A stretch of 64,000 nt of DNA, taken from Vreelandella populi (GTDB lineage Bacteria; Pseudomonadota; Gammaproteobacteria; Pseudomonadales; Halomonadaceae). Below the pieces are notes generated by a model, which did no database searches, had not been told where the DNA came from, and was given only the letters and a program-made list of their open reading frames with translations. Shown piece by piece: positions 51,984 through 58,625 of this stretch (its first letter is position 1; every line of letters starts with the position of its first letter). The stretch lies in NCBI RefSeq assembly GCF_003989825.1, contig NZ_RZHE01000006.1, positions 434,001-498,000 on the forward strand, in the 5' to 3' direction. Both the position numbers and the translations under genes were made by a program.

Positions 51984-53447
51984 TCAGGTTCCACAAAAGG
52001 TTCTCAGCACCTGTTCGCTGCTGGTCGCTGGCGCCGCCAAGCGACGCGCCTCCGTTGAACCGTCGTAAGGATTGGTGACGACCTCCAGCAGGGTATGGAA
52101 AGGCGCGTAGTTACCTTTATAGGCGGCCTCGATAGCCTCCTGAACGCGGTGGTTGCGAGGAATGATGATGGGGTTAGCCCGGCGCATGGCATCAAGGCGC
52201 GCGCTATCCTTACCGGCCACCATCTCGGCCTGCCAGGTGTCCAGCCAAGTGGTTAACCCATCGGGTTGGCTCGTCAACGAAAGCAAAGCATCGTGATACT
52301 GGGCATCGAATGACGCTGCGTACTGCGTCAACGCATCGAAGGTGGCGGTCATGTCCATGCCGCCTCGCGCCATCTGGGTTTCCAGCCCCGCCATCAGGTC
52401 GCTTGCCTGCTCACTATTGGCGGTAAGGCCCAGCTTATCGGCCTGAAGCGTGCGCTGCTCGGCGGCAAATACATCACTGAAGCGCTGAATTACCTCTGTC
52501 GCCTGCTCGACGGCTTCATCGCCCTGAACCTTCATCAATGGCAGCAGCGTTTCCGCAAAACGGGCCAGGTTCCACTGAGCGATACCCGGCTGGTTTTCAA
52601 ACGCGTAGCGCCCGCCCTGGTCGATAGAGCTGAACACCTTGCGCGGGTCAAACTGCTCCATAAATGCGCAGGGGCCGTAATCGATGGTCTCGCCCGCCAC
52701 GCTGGTGTTATCGGTATTCATTACGCCGTGGATAAAGCCTACGCTCATCCAGCGCGCAATCAGGGCCGCCTGGCGAGCCGCCACTGCCTCAAGCAGAGCC
52801 AGATAAGGATCAGCCGCACTGGCGGCCTCGGGGTAGTGGCGCTTGATGACATAATCCGCCAAGGATTTCAGTATCTGCTCATCTCGCCTCGCGGCGGCAA
52901 ACTGAAAGGTACCCACGCGCACATGGCTGCTGGCCACTCGGGTAAAAACGGCACCCGGTTCAAGCAATTGGCGCCGGACCTGCTCACCGCTGGCAACCGC
53001 CGCCAGCGCGCGCGTGGTGGGTACGCCAATGGCGGCCATAAACTCACTGACCAGATATTCACGCAGTACCGGCCCCAGCGGCGAGCGGCCATCGCCCCCG
53101 CGTGAAAACGGGGTTCTCCCACTGCCCTTGAGCTGAATATCCCGGCGCTTGCCCTGCCGGTCGATCACCTCACCCAGCAAAAGCGCTCGGCCATCGCCCA
53201 GCTGGGGTACAAAGTTGCCAAACTGGTGTCCCGCATAGCCAAGGGCCACAGGCTCAGCCCCCGGTGGCAGCGTATTGCCTGCAAACCACTGGGCTAGCGT
53301 GTCATCATCGGGTATATCGTCTGCGCCCAAGGTGTGGGCCAGCGTTTGATTGAAGGCAATCAGCGTAGGTGTTTCAACCGGCGTTGGCTGGCAGGCGGCC
53401 CACAGCGGCTCCGGCAATGTCTTGTAGTCATGCTCGAAGGTCAACAT
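51984..53447 (-). CDS. selO: Protein adenylyltransferase SelO (YdiU)
   Basis: Pseudokinase-fold enzyme that AMPylates protein hydroxyl groups and is linked to redox stress. In 487 aa it shows the SelO signatures GYAGHQFGNFVPQLGDGRALLLGE, LKGSGRTPFSRGGDGRSPLGPVLREY, GVMNTDNTSVAGETIDYGPCAFMEQFDP and the C-terminal region NPIIIPRNHRVQEAI. Length and motif order are normal. It lies upstream of dinB (54-nt gap), whose LexA box sits in that gap. The C-terminal Cys (RTFCGT) matches the usual CxxC-type tail only in part. Confidence 0.94.
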   Translation of the reverse strand: MLTFEHDYKTLPEPLWAACQPTPVETPTLIAFNQTLAHTLGADDIPDDDTLAQWFAGNTLPPGAEPVALGYAGHQFGNFVPQLGDGRALLLGEVIDRQGKRRDIQLKGSGRTPFSRGGDGRSPLGPVLREYLVSEFMAAIGVPTTRALAAVASGEQVRRQLLEPGAVFTRVASSHVRVGTFQFAAARRDEQILKSLADYVIKRHYPEAASAADPYLALLEAVAARQAALIARWMSVGFIHGVMNTDNTSVAGETIDYGPCAFMEQFDPRKVFSSIDQGGRYAFENQPGIAQWNLARFAETLLPLMKVQGDEAVEQATEVIQRFSDVFAAEQRTLQADKLGLTANSEQASDLMAGLETQMARGGMDMTATFDALTQYAASFDAQYHDALLSLTSQPDGLTTWLDTWQAEMVAGKDSARLDAMRRANPIIIPRNHRVQEAIEAAYKGNYAPFHTLLEVVTNPYDGSTEARRLAAPATSSEQVLRTFCGT

Positions 53448-53518
53448 GGCGATCTCCCTCTTTCATTCAGTGGCATCTACTAATACCCTAGCAGCTCACT
53501 CAAGTAGTCGGCGAGATA

Positions 53519-54160
53519 ATGTCATCACTGCCTGAACTATCCCTACACGAACTATCCTTGCAAGAACTATCCTTGCCTCCCCTTTCCCGCGACTTTTATC
53601 AGCGCGATACCGTGGCCGTGGCCAACGACCTACTAGGGTGCTGGCTGGTTCGCGAGGTAAACGGCACCTTGATGGGAGCACGTATTGTTGAAACTGAGGC
53701 TTATTGCGGCGCCCACGATACAGCCTGCCATGCGCATCGCGGGCTAACGCCCAGAACAGCAGCCATGTTCGGCGCACCGGGGCATGCTTACGTGTACCTA
53801 GTTTACGGGATGCACTGGCTACTCAATATCGTCACAGAACCCGAGGGCTCGCCCTGTGCGGTACTGATTCGCGCCGTTGAGCCCGTGCTCAATGAACAGG
53901 CCATGCGCGAGCGGCGCAGTATAGCGGGCAAGCAGCTTTGCAACGGGCCGGGCAAGCTCACCCGCGCTCTTGGGGTAGACAAGACACTCTACGGCTATGA
54001 CATGACCCGCACCGAGCAGCTCTGGGTATCAGCAGGTAGCCATAACACACCGATTGCCAGCGGCCCGCGAGTGGGTATCGACTACGCCGAACCCGAAGAC
54101 CGTGACGCGCCTTGGCGGTTTTGGCTGGAAGGCAACCCGTGGGTATCCAAGGCGCGATGA
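53519..54160 (+). CDS. 3-methyladenine DNA glycosylase (AAG/MPG family)
   Basis: Removes alkylated purines from DNA in base excision repair. The 213-aa protein has DLLGCWLVREVNGTLMGARIVETEAYCGAHDTACHAHRGLTPRTAAMFGAPGHAYVYLVYGMHWLLNIV, containing the family catalytic Glu and Tyr, and CNGPGKLTRALGV. The N-terminus has three tandem LSLxEL repeats (53534-53578), unusual for this family. Its last 79 nt overlap the 3' end of the convergent sirtuin gene. The only upstream ATG is used; the ribosome binding site is weak. Confidence 0.9.
   Translation: MSSLPELSLHELSLQELSLPPLSRDFYQRDTVAVANDLLGCWLVREVNGTLMGARIVETEAYCGAHDTACHAHRGLTPRTAAMFGAPGHAYVYLVYGMHWLLNIVTEPEGSPCAVLIRAVEPVLNEQAMRERRSIAGKQLCNGPGKLTRALGVDKTLYGYDMTRTEQLWVSAGSHNTPIASGPRVGIDYAEPEDRDAPWRFWLEGNPWVSKAR
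53534..53578 (+). repeat. Three 15-bp tandem repeats in the glycosylase gene
   Basis: GAACTATCCCTACAC, GAACTATCCTTGCAA and GAACTATCCTTGCCT are in frame and encode ELSLH, ELSLQ, ELSLP. Copy-number change by slippage would stay in frame. Confidence 0.9.
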
Positions 54161-55014
54161 CGAGGCGCCAACTGCTCGACGGCATGGGTTAGCACGGGCG
54201 TTAAGGGGGCGCGCCACTGGTGGGTAAGCAAGGCATCCGCCCGCGTTACCCCCAGCGATAGTGAGCCGATAGGCAAGCCCATGGCGTGGGCCTCACGACA
54301 GAAACGGTAGCCCGAGAACACCATTAACGAGGTGCCAACGGCCAGTACCGCCTGGGCATTTTTAAGCCCCGCCTCAGCCGCCACCCGGCGCTGTGGCGGC
54401 ACCACATCGCCGTAATACACCACATCGGGTTTGAAGATGCCGCCACAGCGCGGGCAATCAAATACCCGAAATGCGCTGAAATCGGCTTCCAGGTCGGCAT
54501 CACCATCGGGGGCGTGGGTGGCCTCCATCATGGCAAAGGCCGGGTTCATACGCGCCATCTCGCTGTGCATGGCATGACGCATCATTTGATAATCACAGCT
54601 CATACACTTCACAAGATCGGCACGGCCGTGCAGGTCGACCACTCGGCGCGAACCTGCCCGCTGGTGAAGACGATCCACATTTTGGGTCACCAATAACTCG
54701 ATAACCCCCATGGCTTCAAGCGCCGCCAGCGCTTTATGAGCGCCGCTTGGCTGGGCCTCACGCAAGGCCTTGAAACCGATCAGGGCGCGCGCCCAATAGC
54801 GCTTTCGCACCTGCTGGGATGCCATAAACTCACCGTGCTGTACCGGCGGCGACCGCTTCCACTGGCCGTTGGCATCGCGATAATCGGGAATGCCACTGTC
54901 GGTACTCACGCCCGCGCCGGTAATTACCCACAGCTTGGGGTGCTGCTCGATAAAGCGGGCCAGTTCAGCGCCCGCCTGAGCCACACTTTTTTGCATTTCC
55001 ACGGCCTGCGTCAA
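54082..55014 (-). CDS. Sir2-family NAD-dependent protein deacylase
   Basis: 310-aa sirtuin with ITGAGVSTDSGIPDYRDANG (NAD-binding GAG and the SGIPDYR), VTQNVDRLHQRAGSRRVVDLHG with the catalytic His in LHG, and a CxxC-type zinc site (CMSCDY and CPRCGG). The start is uncertain: TTG at 55014 has AGGG upstream, ATG at 54996 is also in frame. The last 26 codons overlap the 3' end of the convergent glycosylase gene. Confidence 0.9.
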   Translation of the reverse strand: MTQAVEMQKSVAQAGAELARFIEQHPKLWVITGAGVSTDSGIPDYRDANGQWKRSPPVQHGEFMASQQVRKRYWARALIGFKALREAQPSGAHKALAALEAMGVIELLVTQNVDRLHQRAGSRRVVDLHGRADLVKCMSCDYQMMRHAMHSEMARMNPAFAMMEATHAPDGDADLEADFSAFRVFDCPRCGGIFKPDVVYYGDVVPPQRRVAAEAGLKNAQAVLAVGTSLMVFSGYRFCREAHAMGLPIGSLSLGVTRADALLTHQWRAPLTPVLTHAVEQLAPRHRALDTHGLPSSQNRQGASRSSGSA

Positions 55015-55131
55015 TTGTTCACCCTAGGCAAGTTTCCCCTATCTCGACGATACTGTAGGACATTCAGGGCACATGCAACGGCTAATACCATGCACGACAG
55101 CGGTGCCCAACAAGCATTGAAGGAGCACCTC

Positions 55132-56304
55132 ATGCAAAAGGATCACGATATCATCATTGTTGGCGGTGGCATGGTAGGTGCTGCGCTGGCCGCCCGGCTG
55201 GGCAATGCGGGCTACTCGATCGGGCTGATCGAGCGCGGCGACGCGCCTAAAGCGCCCAGCGGCGACTATGACCTGCGCATCTCCTCATTGAATGCGCGTT
55301 CGCTGGCATTTATCAAGCTAAGCGGCACCGAACTGCCCAAGGAGCGCTGCTGCCCGTTTCGACATATCGACGTCTCCAACCAGGACGGCACCGGCCACAG
55401 CGTGTTTTCCGCAGCTGACAGCGACATGGACGACTTTGGCCTGTTCATCGAAAACCGTACGCTGCAATACGCCCTCTGGGAGCGCTTGAAGGAGCTTCCC
55501 AGCGTCACGTGTTACACCCAAAGCGCGCCGGTCAGCACACTGACGGCGGGCGAAATACGGCTGGTCGAGCTGGAGGATGGCAAGATGTTGAGTGCCCGGC
55601 TGGTGGTGGGCGCCGACGGCGCCCGCTCTACCCTGCGCCAGCTGGCCGGTATTGAGGTAACCAGCCACGACTACCATCAGCGGGCCATGATCATTAATGT
55701 GGAAACGGAGCTTCCCCAGCAGGACGTCAGTTGGCAGGTGTTTACCCCACGAGGCCCGATCGCCATGCTGCCACTGCCCGGCCATAGAGCATCATTAGTG
55801 TGGTACGACAGCGACGAGGCCACCAAAGCCCGCGAGGCGATGGAAGACCATACCCTGAAAACCACCATTGAAGCGGCCTTCCCGAAGCGCCTGGGCAACC
55901 TTATCCGGGTTGTTTCTCACGCAAGCTTCCCAATTAAACGCCAGCACGCCCGCCGCTATATCGGTAAGCGCCTAGCTTTAATTGGCGACGCCGCCCACGT
56001 GGTGCATCCCCTGGCCGGACAGGGCCTGAACATCGGCCTGCACGACGCCGACACCTTGGCCGACATGATCATCAAGGGCCGCGACCCGGGCGATTACCTT
56101 AACCTGCTTCGTTTTGAGTGCCAGCGCCGGGCAGCCAATCAAGCGATGATCGCAGCGACCGACAGCTTCCACCACCTGTTTACCGGCGCCAAACCGCTGC
56201 GCCAGCTGGGCGATTTAAGCCTGCACCTGGCCGAACGCTTCCCCTTCGCCAAGCGCATGATGATGCAGCAGGCCAATGGGAGGAATCCGTTCAGGATGTG
56301 GTAG
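55132..56304 (+). CDS. UbiH/UbiF/VisC-family FAD monooxygenase
   Basis: 390-aa flavoprotein hydroxylase, probably of ubiquinone biosynthesis. The N-terminal IIIVGGGMVGAALAARL binds the ADP part of FAD, VVGADGARSTLRQLAG is the GD-type motif and IGDAAHVVHPLAGQGLNIGLHDA is the family signature. The ATG at 55132 has AAGGAGC upstream. Long in-frame extensions from 54736 overlap the sirtuin on the other strand and are rejected. Whether it hydroxylates C5, C6 or C1 of the quinone ring cannot be told here. Confidence 0.88.
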   Translation: MQKDHDIIIVGGGMVGAALAARLGNAGYSIGLIERGDAPKAPSGDYDLRISSLNARSLAFIKLSGTELPKERCCPFRHIDVSNQDGTGHSVFSAADSDMDDFGLFIENRTLQYALWERLKELPSVTCYTQSAPVSTLTAGEIRLVELEDGKMLSARLVVGADGARSTLRQLAGIEVTSHDYHQRAMIINVETELPQQDVSWQVFTPRGPIAMLPLPGHRASLVWYDSDEATKAREAMEDHTLKTTIEAAFPKRLGNLIRVVSHASFPIKRQHARRYIGKRLALIGDAAHVVHPLAGQGLNIGLHDADTLADMIIKGRDPGDYLNLLRFECQRRAANQAMIAATDSFHHLFTGAKPLRQLGDLSLHLAERFPFAKRMMMQQANGRNPFRMW

Positions 56305-56334
56305 CTGGTACAACCAAGTGTTTAAGCCGCGAAT

Positions 56335-56363
56335 AAGCCAAGCCGTTGAGCTTGGCTTTGTTA
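56335..56363 (+). terminator. Terminator of the UbiH-family gene
   Basis: AAGCCAAGC/GCTTGGCTTT stem with a 6-nt loop followed by TTGTT, between two convergent genes. The T tract is short. Confidence 0.7.
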
Positions 56364-56373
56364 AAAGCGCTAA

Positions 56374-57321
56374 TTACGCCTTAATACACTCATTCAAGAA
56401 TTCGCGTATCACCGGGATAATCACAGCGCCATGGGTTTCCAGTGCAAAGTGCCCCGTGTCGTAAAAGCGAATGTCCGCCTCAGGAATATCCCGCTTCCAG
56501 GCCTCAGCTCCCGGCGGAAGAAAGAACGGATCATGCTTTCCCCATACGGCGAGCAACGGCGGTTGATGCTCACGAAAATAGGCCTGAAATTCGGGATACT
56601 TCTCAACGTTGGTTGCATAGTCCAGCAACAGGTCGAGCTGAATATCGGCCATCCCCGGTTGAGAGATCTGCGCGCCTTCCAACGTATAGGCGTCCGGTGC
56701 CACAGCACTGGTATCGCTGACCCCTTCCAGGTACTGCCATTTGATGGACTCCGGCGTTGGAAAATCGTCAAGGGCATCACGGTTCGCCTTTGAAGGATTT
56801 TCCCAATACGTCTTGATCGGCTCCCACCCTGTTGAAAGCCCTTCCTCATAAGCATTGCCGTTTTGCGAAATGATGGCAGTGATTTTTGCCGGATTGGCCA
56901 CCGCCAAACGCCAGCCTACAGGCGCACCATAGTCGTGAACGGCAATGGCATAGCGGTCAAGCTTCAACTGATCAGTAAATTGATCAATCGTCTTCGTCAG
57001 GTTGGCAAAGGTGTATTCATACTGGCCGCGCGGCGGTGATCGAGTAAAGCCGAACGCTGGCAAATCCGGTGCCACGACGTGATATTCATCGGCAAGCGCC
57101 GCAATCACATCGCGCCACATATACGACGAGGCAGCAAACCCATGGAGCAGTAACACCGTCGGCGCCGCCGGATCCCCCGCTTCGCGATAAAAGACATCGA
57201 CATCGCTCACCTTCTCGAAACGATAATGAACCTGATGAGTTGTCGAGCCAGCGCCCTGCCCGGCATTGGCTCTCAGTGCTTCCTGAATATCGGCAGAGGC
57301 CGCCTCGTTTTGCGTTGTCAT
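56374..57321 (-). CDS. Alpha/beta hydrolase, epoxide hydrolase/haloalkane dehalogenase-like
   Basis: 315-aa hydrolase. The oxyanion HGFAASSYMWRD and DLPAFGFTRSP precede AVHDYGAPVGWRLA, where the nucleophile is Asp (VHDYG), as in epoxide hydrolases and haloalkane dehalogenases. A C-terminal His in DTGHFALETHG completes a triad. The substrate is unknown. AAGGAG precedes the ATG at 57321. It is divergent from a CGNR-family regulator, and a pair of inverted repeats covers the shared promoter region. Confidence 0.88.
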   Translation of the reverse strand: MTTQNEAASADIQEALRANAGQGAGSTTHQVHYRFEKVSDVDVFYREAGDPAAPTVLLLHGFAASSYMWRDVIAALADEYHVVAPDLPAFGFTRSPPRGQYEYTFANLTKTIDQFTDQLKLDRYAIAVHDYGAPVGWRLAVANPAKITAIISQNGNAYEEGLSTGWEPIKTYWENPSKANRDALDDFPTPESIKWQYLEGVSDTSAVAPDAYTLEGAQISQPGMADIQLDLLLDYATNVEKYPEFQAYFREHQPPLLAVWGKHDPFFLPPGAEAWKRDIPEADIRFYDTGHFALETHGAVIIPVIREFLNECIKA

Positions 57322-57335
57322 GGATGACTCCTTGG

Positions 57336-57364
57336 TAACCTTTAATAATGAATTTTGAAGGTTA
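57336..57364. promoter_or_regulatory. Operator-like inverted repeat 1 (TAACCT-N17-AGGTTA)
   Basis: 29 bp with exact 6-bp arms, 15 bp upstream of the hydrolase start and overlapping the region just before its ribosome binding site. The spacer shares 11 of 17 positions with repeat 2. Confidence 0.7.
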
Positions 57365-57377
57365 GGAAAAACAATAG

Positions 57378-57406
57378 TAACCTGTCAAATTAAATTTTAA
57401 AGGTTA
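57378..57406. promoter_or_regulatory. Operator-like inverted repeat 2 (TAACCT-N17-AGGTTA)
   Basis: Same 29-bp layout as repeat 1, shifted by exactly 42 bp (about four helical turns). It ends 7 nt before the regulator's ATG and covers its ribosome binding site. The outermost arms of the whole region (57334-57345 and 57397-57408) also form a perfect 12-bp inverted repeat. Confidence 0.7.
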
Positions 57407-57413
57407 CCAAAAT

Positions 57414-57986
57414 ATGCCATCACACATTACCCCTCCGTTAATCGCAGGCAATCTCGCCATCGATTTTATCAATACGCAGTTTGGCGTAGGAGATGAACGT
57501 CAGGAGTGTCTGACGGACGACAGCAGCGTCATCGCGTGGCTTCAACAGGCGGGTGTGTTGTCGGAATATCGTGAAAGCCCACCGCCTGGGCTAATCCACC
57601 TTGCGCGTGAGTTGCGTGACAACATGCGCGAGCTGCTTATCTCAGCCCAACAGGGGCAGGCTGCGGACCCCGCAGTGGTAAATCACGTGCTGGAACGGGG
57701 TTACCCACTGGAAAAAATTGAATGGCAGCCAGCGGAATCGGCGTTTCAAAAAAAAGCCTACCGGCGCAACATGGAAAGCGAGAGCCTGTTGCAACCTGCC
57801 GCGTGGGCGTTGGTCCAGCTACTTACCGAGGAAGATGTACAACTCGTTAAAGAGTGCGAAGCCTCGGACTGTATTCTACTGTTTCACGATCAAACAAAAT
57901 CTCACCGGCGCCGCTGGTGCAGCATGGCGTCTTGCGGAAACCGAATGAAAGCGGCCTCGCACCGGGCCAGAAAAAGAACGGGTTAG
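57414..57986 (+). CDS. CGNR zinc-finger regulator (ABATE domain)
   Basis: 190-aa transcription factor of a poorly studied family. The N-terminal ABATE-type domain opens LIAGNLAIDFINTQFG. The C-terminal CGNR zinc finger is CEASDCILLFHDQTKSHRRRWCSMASCGNR with Cys ligands and a basic MKAASHRARKR tail. It probably binds the paired inverted repeats between itself and the divergent hydrolase and controls both genes. Complete, with no frameshift. Confidence 0.86.
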   Translation: MPSHITPPLIAGNLAIDFINTQFGVGDERQECLTDDSSVIAWLQQAGVLSEYRESPPPGLIHLARELRDNMRELLISAQQGQAADPAVVNHVLERGYPLEKIEWQPAESAFQKKAYRRNMESESLLQPAAWALVQLLTEEDVQLVKECEASDCILLFHDQTKSHRRRWCSMASCGNRMKAASHRARKRTG

Positions 57987-58107
57987 TCTCTTAGCGGGTA
58001 AAACCCGCTACGTGAGGTCCTGCAACTTCAACTTCTGTGCAGTCCTCAGCCAAGCGCTTGATCAAGACGGATTTCAGATTGCCCTTTAACTTTTGGTGAC
58101 ACTGGCC

Positions 58108-58338
58108 ATGATGAAAACAGCGTTAGCCCTGTCGTTAGCAAGCACCATGATGCTGATCAGTGGCTGTAATCAAGACACCAATACCGCTGCATCAAGTGCA
58201 ACCGATTCAGATACGGTAGCCGAGCAAAGTCAGCCCCCACATCAAGTGACCGATCAGTAGGTCGGCAAGTGGATTGGTGTCGAAGGGTTAGTTCTGGAGC
58301 TCAGCAAGGACGAGTCCGCAATGCTTGAAACCCTGTAA
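58108..58338 (+). pseudogene. Decayed lipoprotein gene, paralogue of 61314-61730
   Basis: It begins MMKTALALS... with a lipoprotein signal ending LISGCNQ and continues in parallel with the paralogue to HQVTDQ. At 58258-58260 the paralogue's TGG (Trp) is TAG. Homology resumes after it (VGKWIGVEGLVLELSKDESA), then about 15 nt are missing and the reading frame ends at TAA (58336-58338). One nonsense change plus a deletion mark a dead copy. Confidence 0.85.
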
Positions 58339-58625
58339 GGCAATCGAGGCCACCTGGATGGCATTGTTTCCATCGACCAAGCCAGTGATACATTGAGGGA
58401 GTTTTGAAATAAGGGGTTGAGCGCTGGTGTTGATGCCAAGCCAGCGCTTGAACCCGGCTTTAGTGTTAATTAGTTAAAAGCGAAATCACTCGTAATGCGG
58501 ACGATAGTTAAAGTTCTACTTAAAGCCGCCTTAATAATAAGACGAGATGCTTTTCGTTAAACTTTAGTTCAAAATGAATTTTTAGAGTTAATCCTTGCAG
58601 GCAATAAAAATGGTTATTCATCAGG
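58339..58625. other. Degenerate spacer before the GGDEF/EAL gene
   Basis: No credible gene. A hairpin of AGCGCTGG/CCAGCGCT (58420-58427 with 58441-58448) lies here, then an AT-rich stretch that may hold the promoter. It does not match the paralogous region downstream of 61730. Confidence 0.45.

Noticed and set aside
54736-55131. In-frame N-terminal extension of the UbiH-family gene
   Set aside because: It overlaps the sirtuin gene on the other strand and ends at a strong ribosome binding site before the conserved FAD motif at 55132.
58261-58440. Possible transposase remnant near the decayed lipoprotein gene
   Set aside because: The translations show no transposase motif, no terminal inverted repeats and no target-site duplication.
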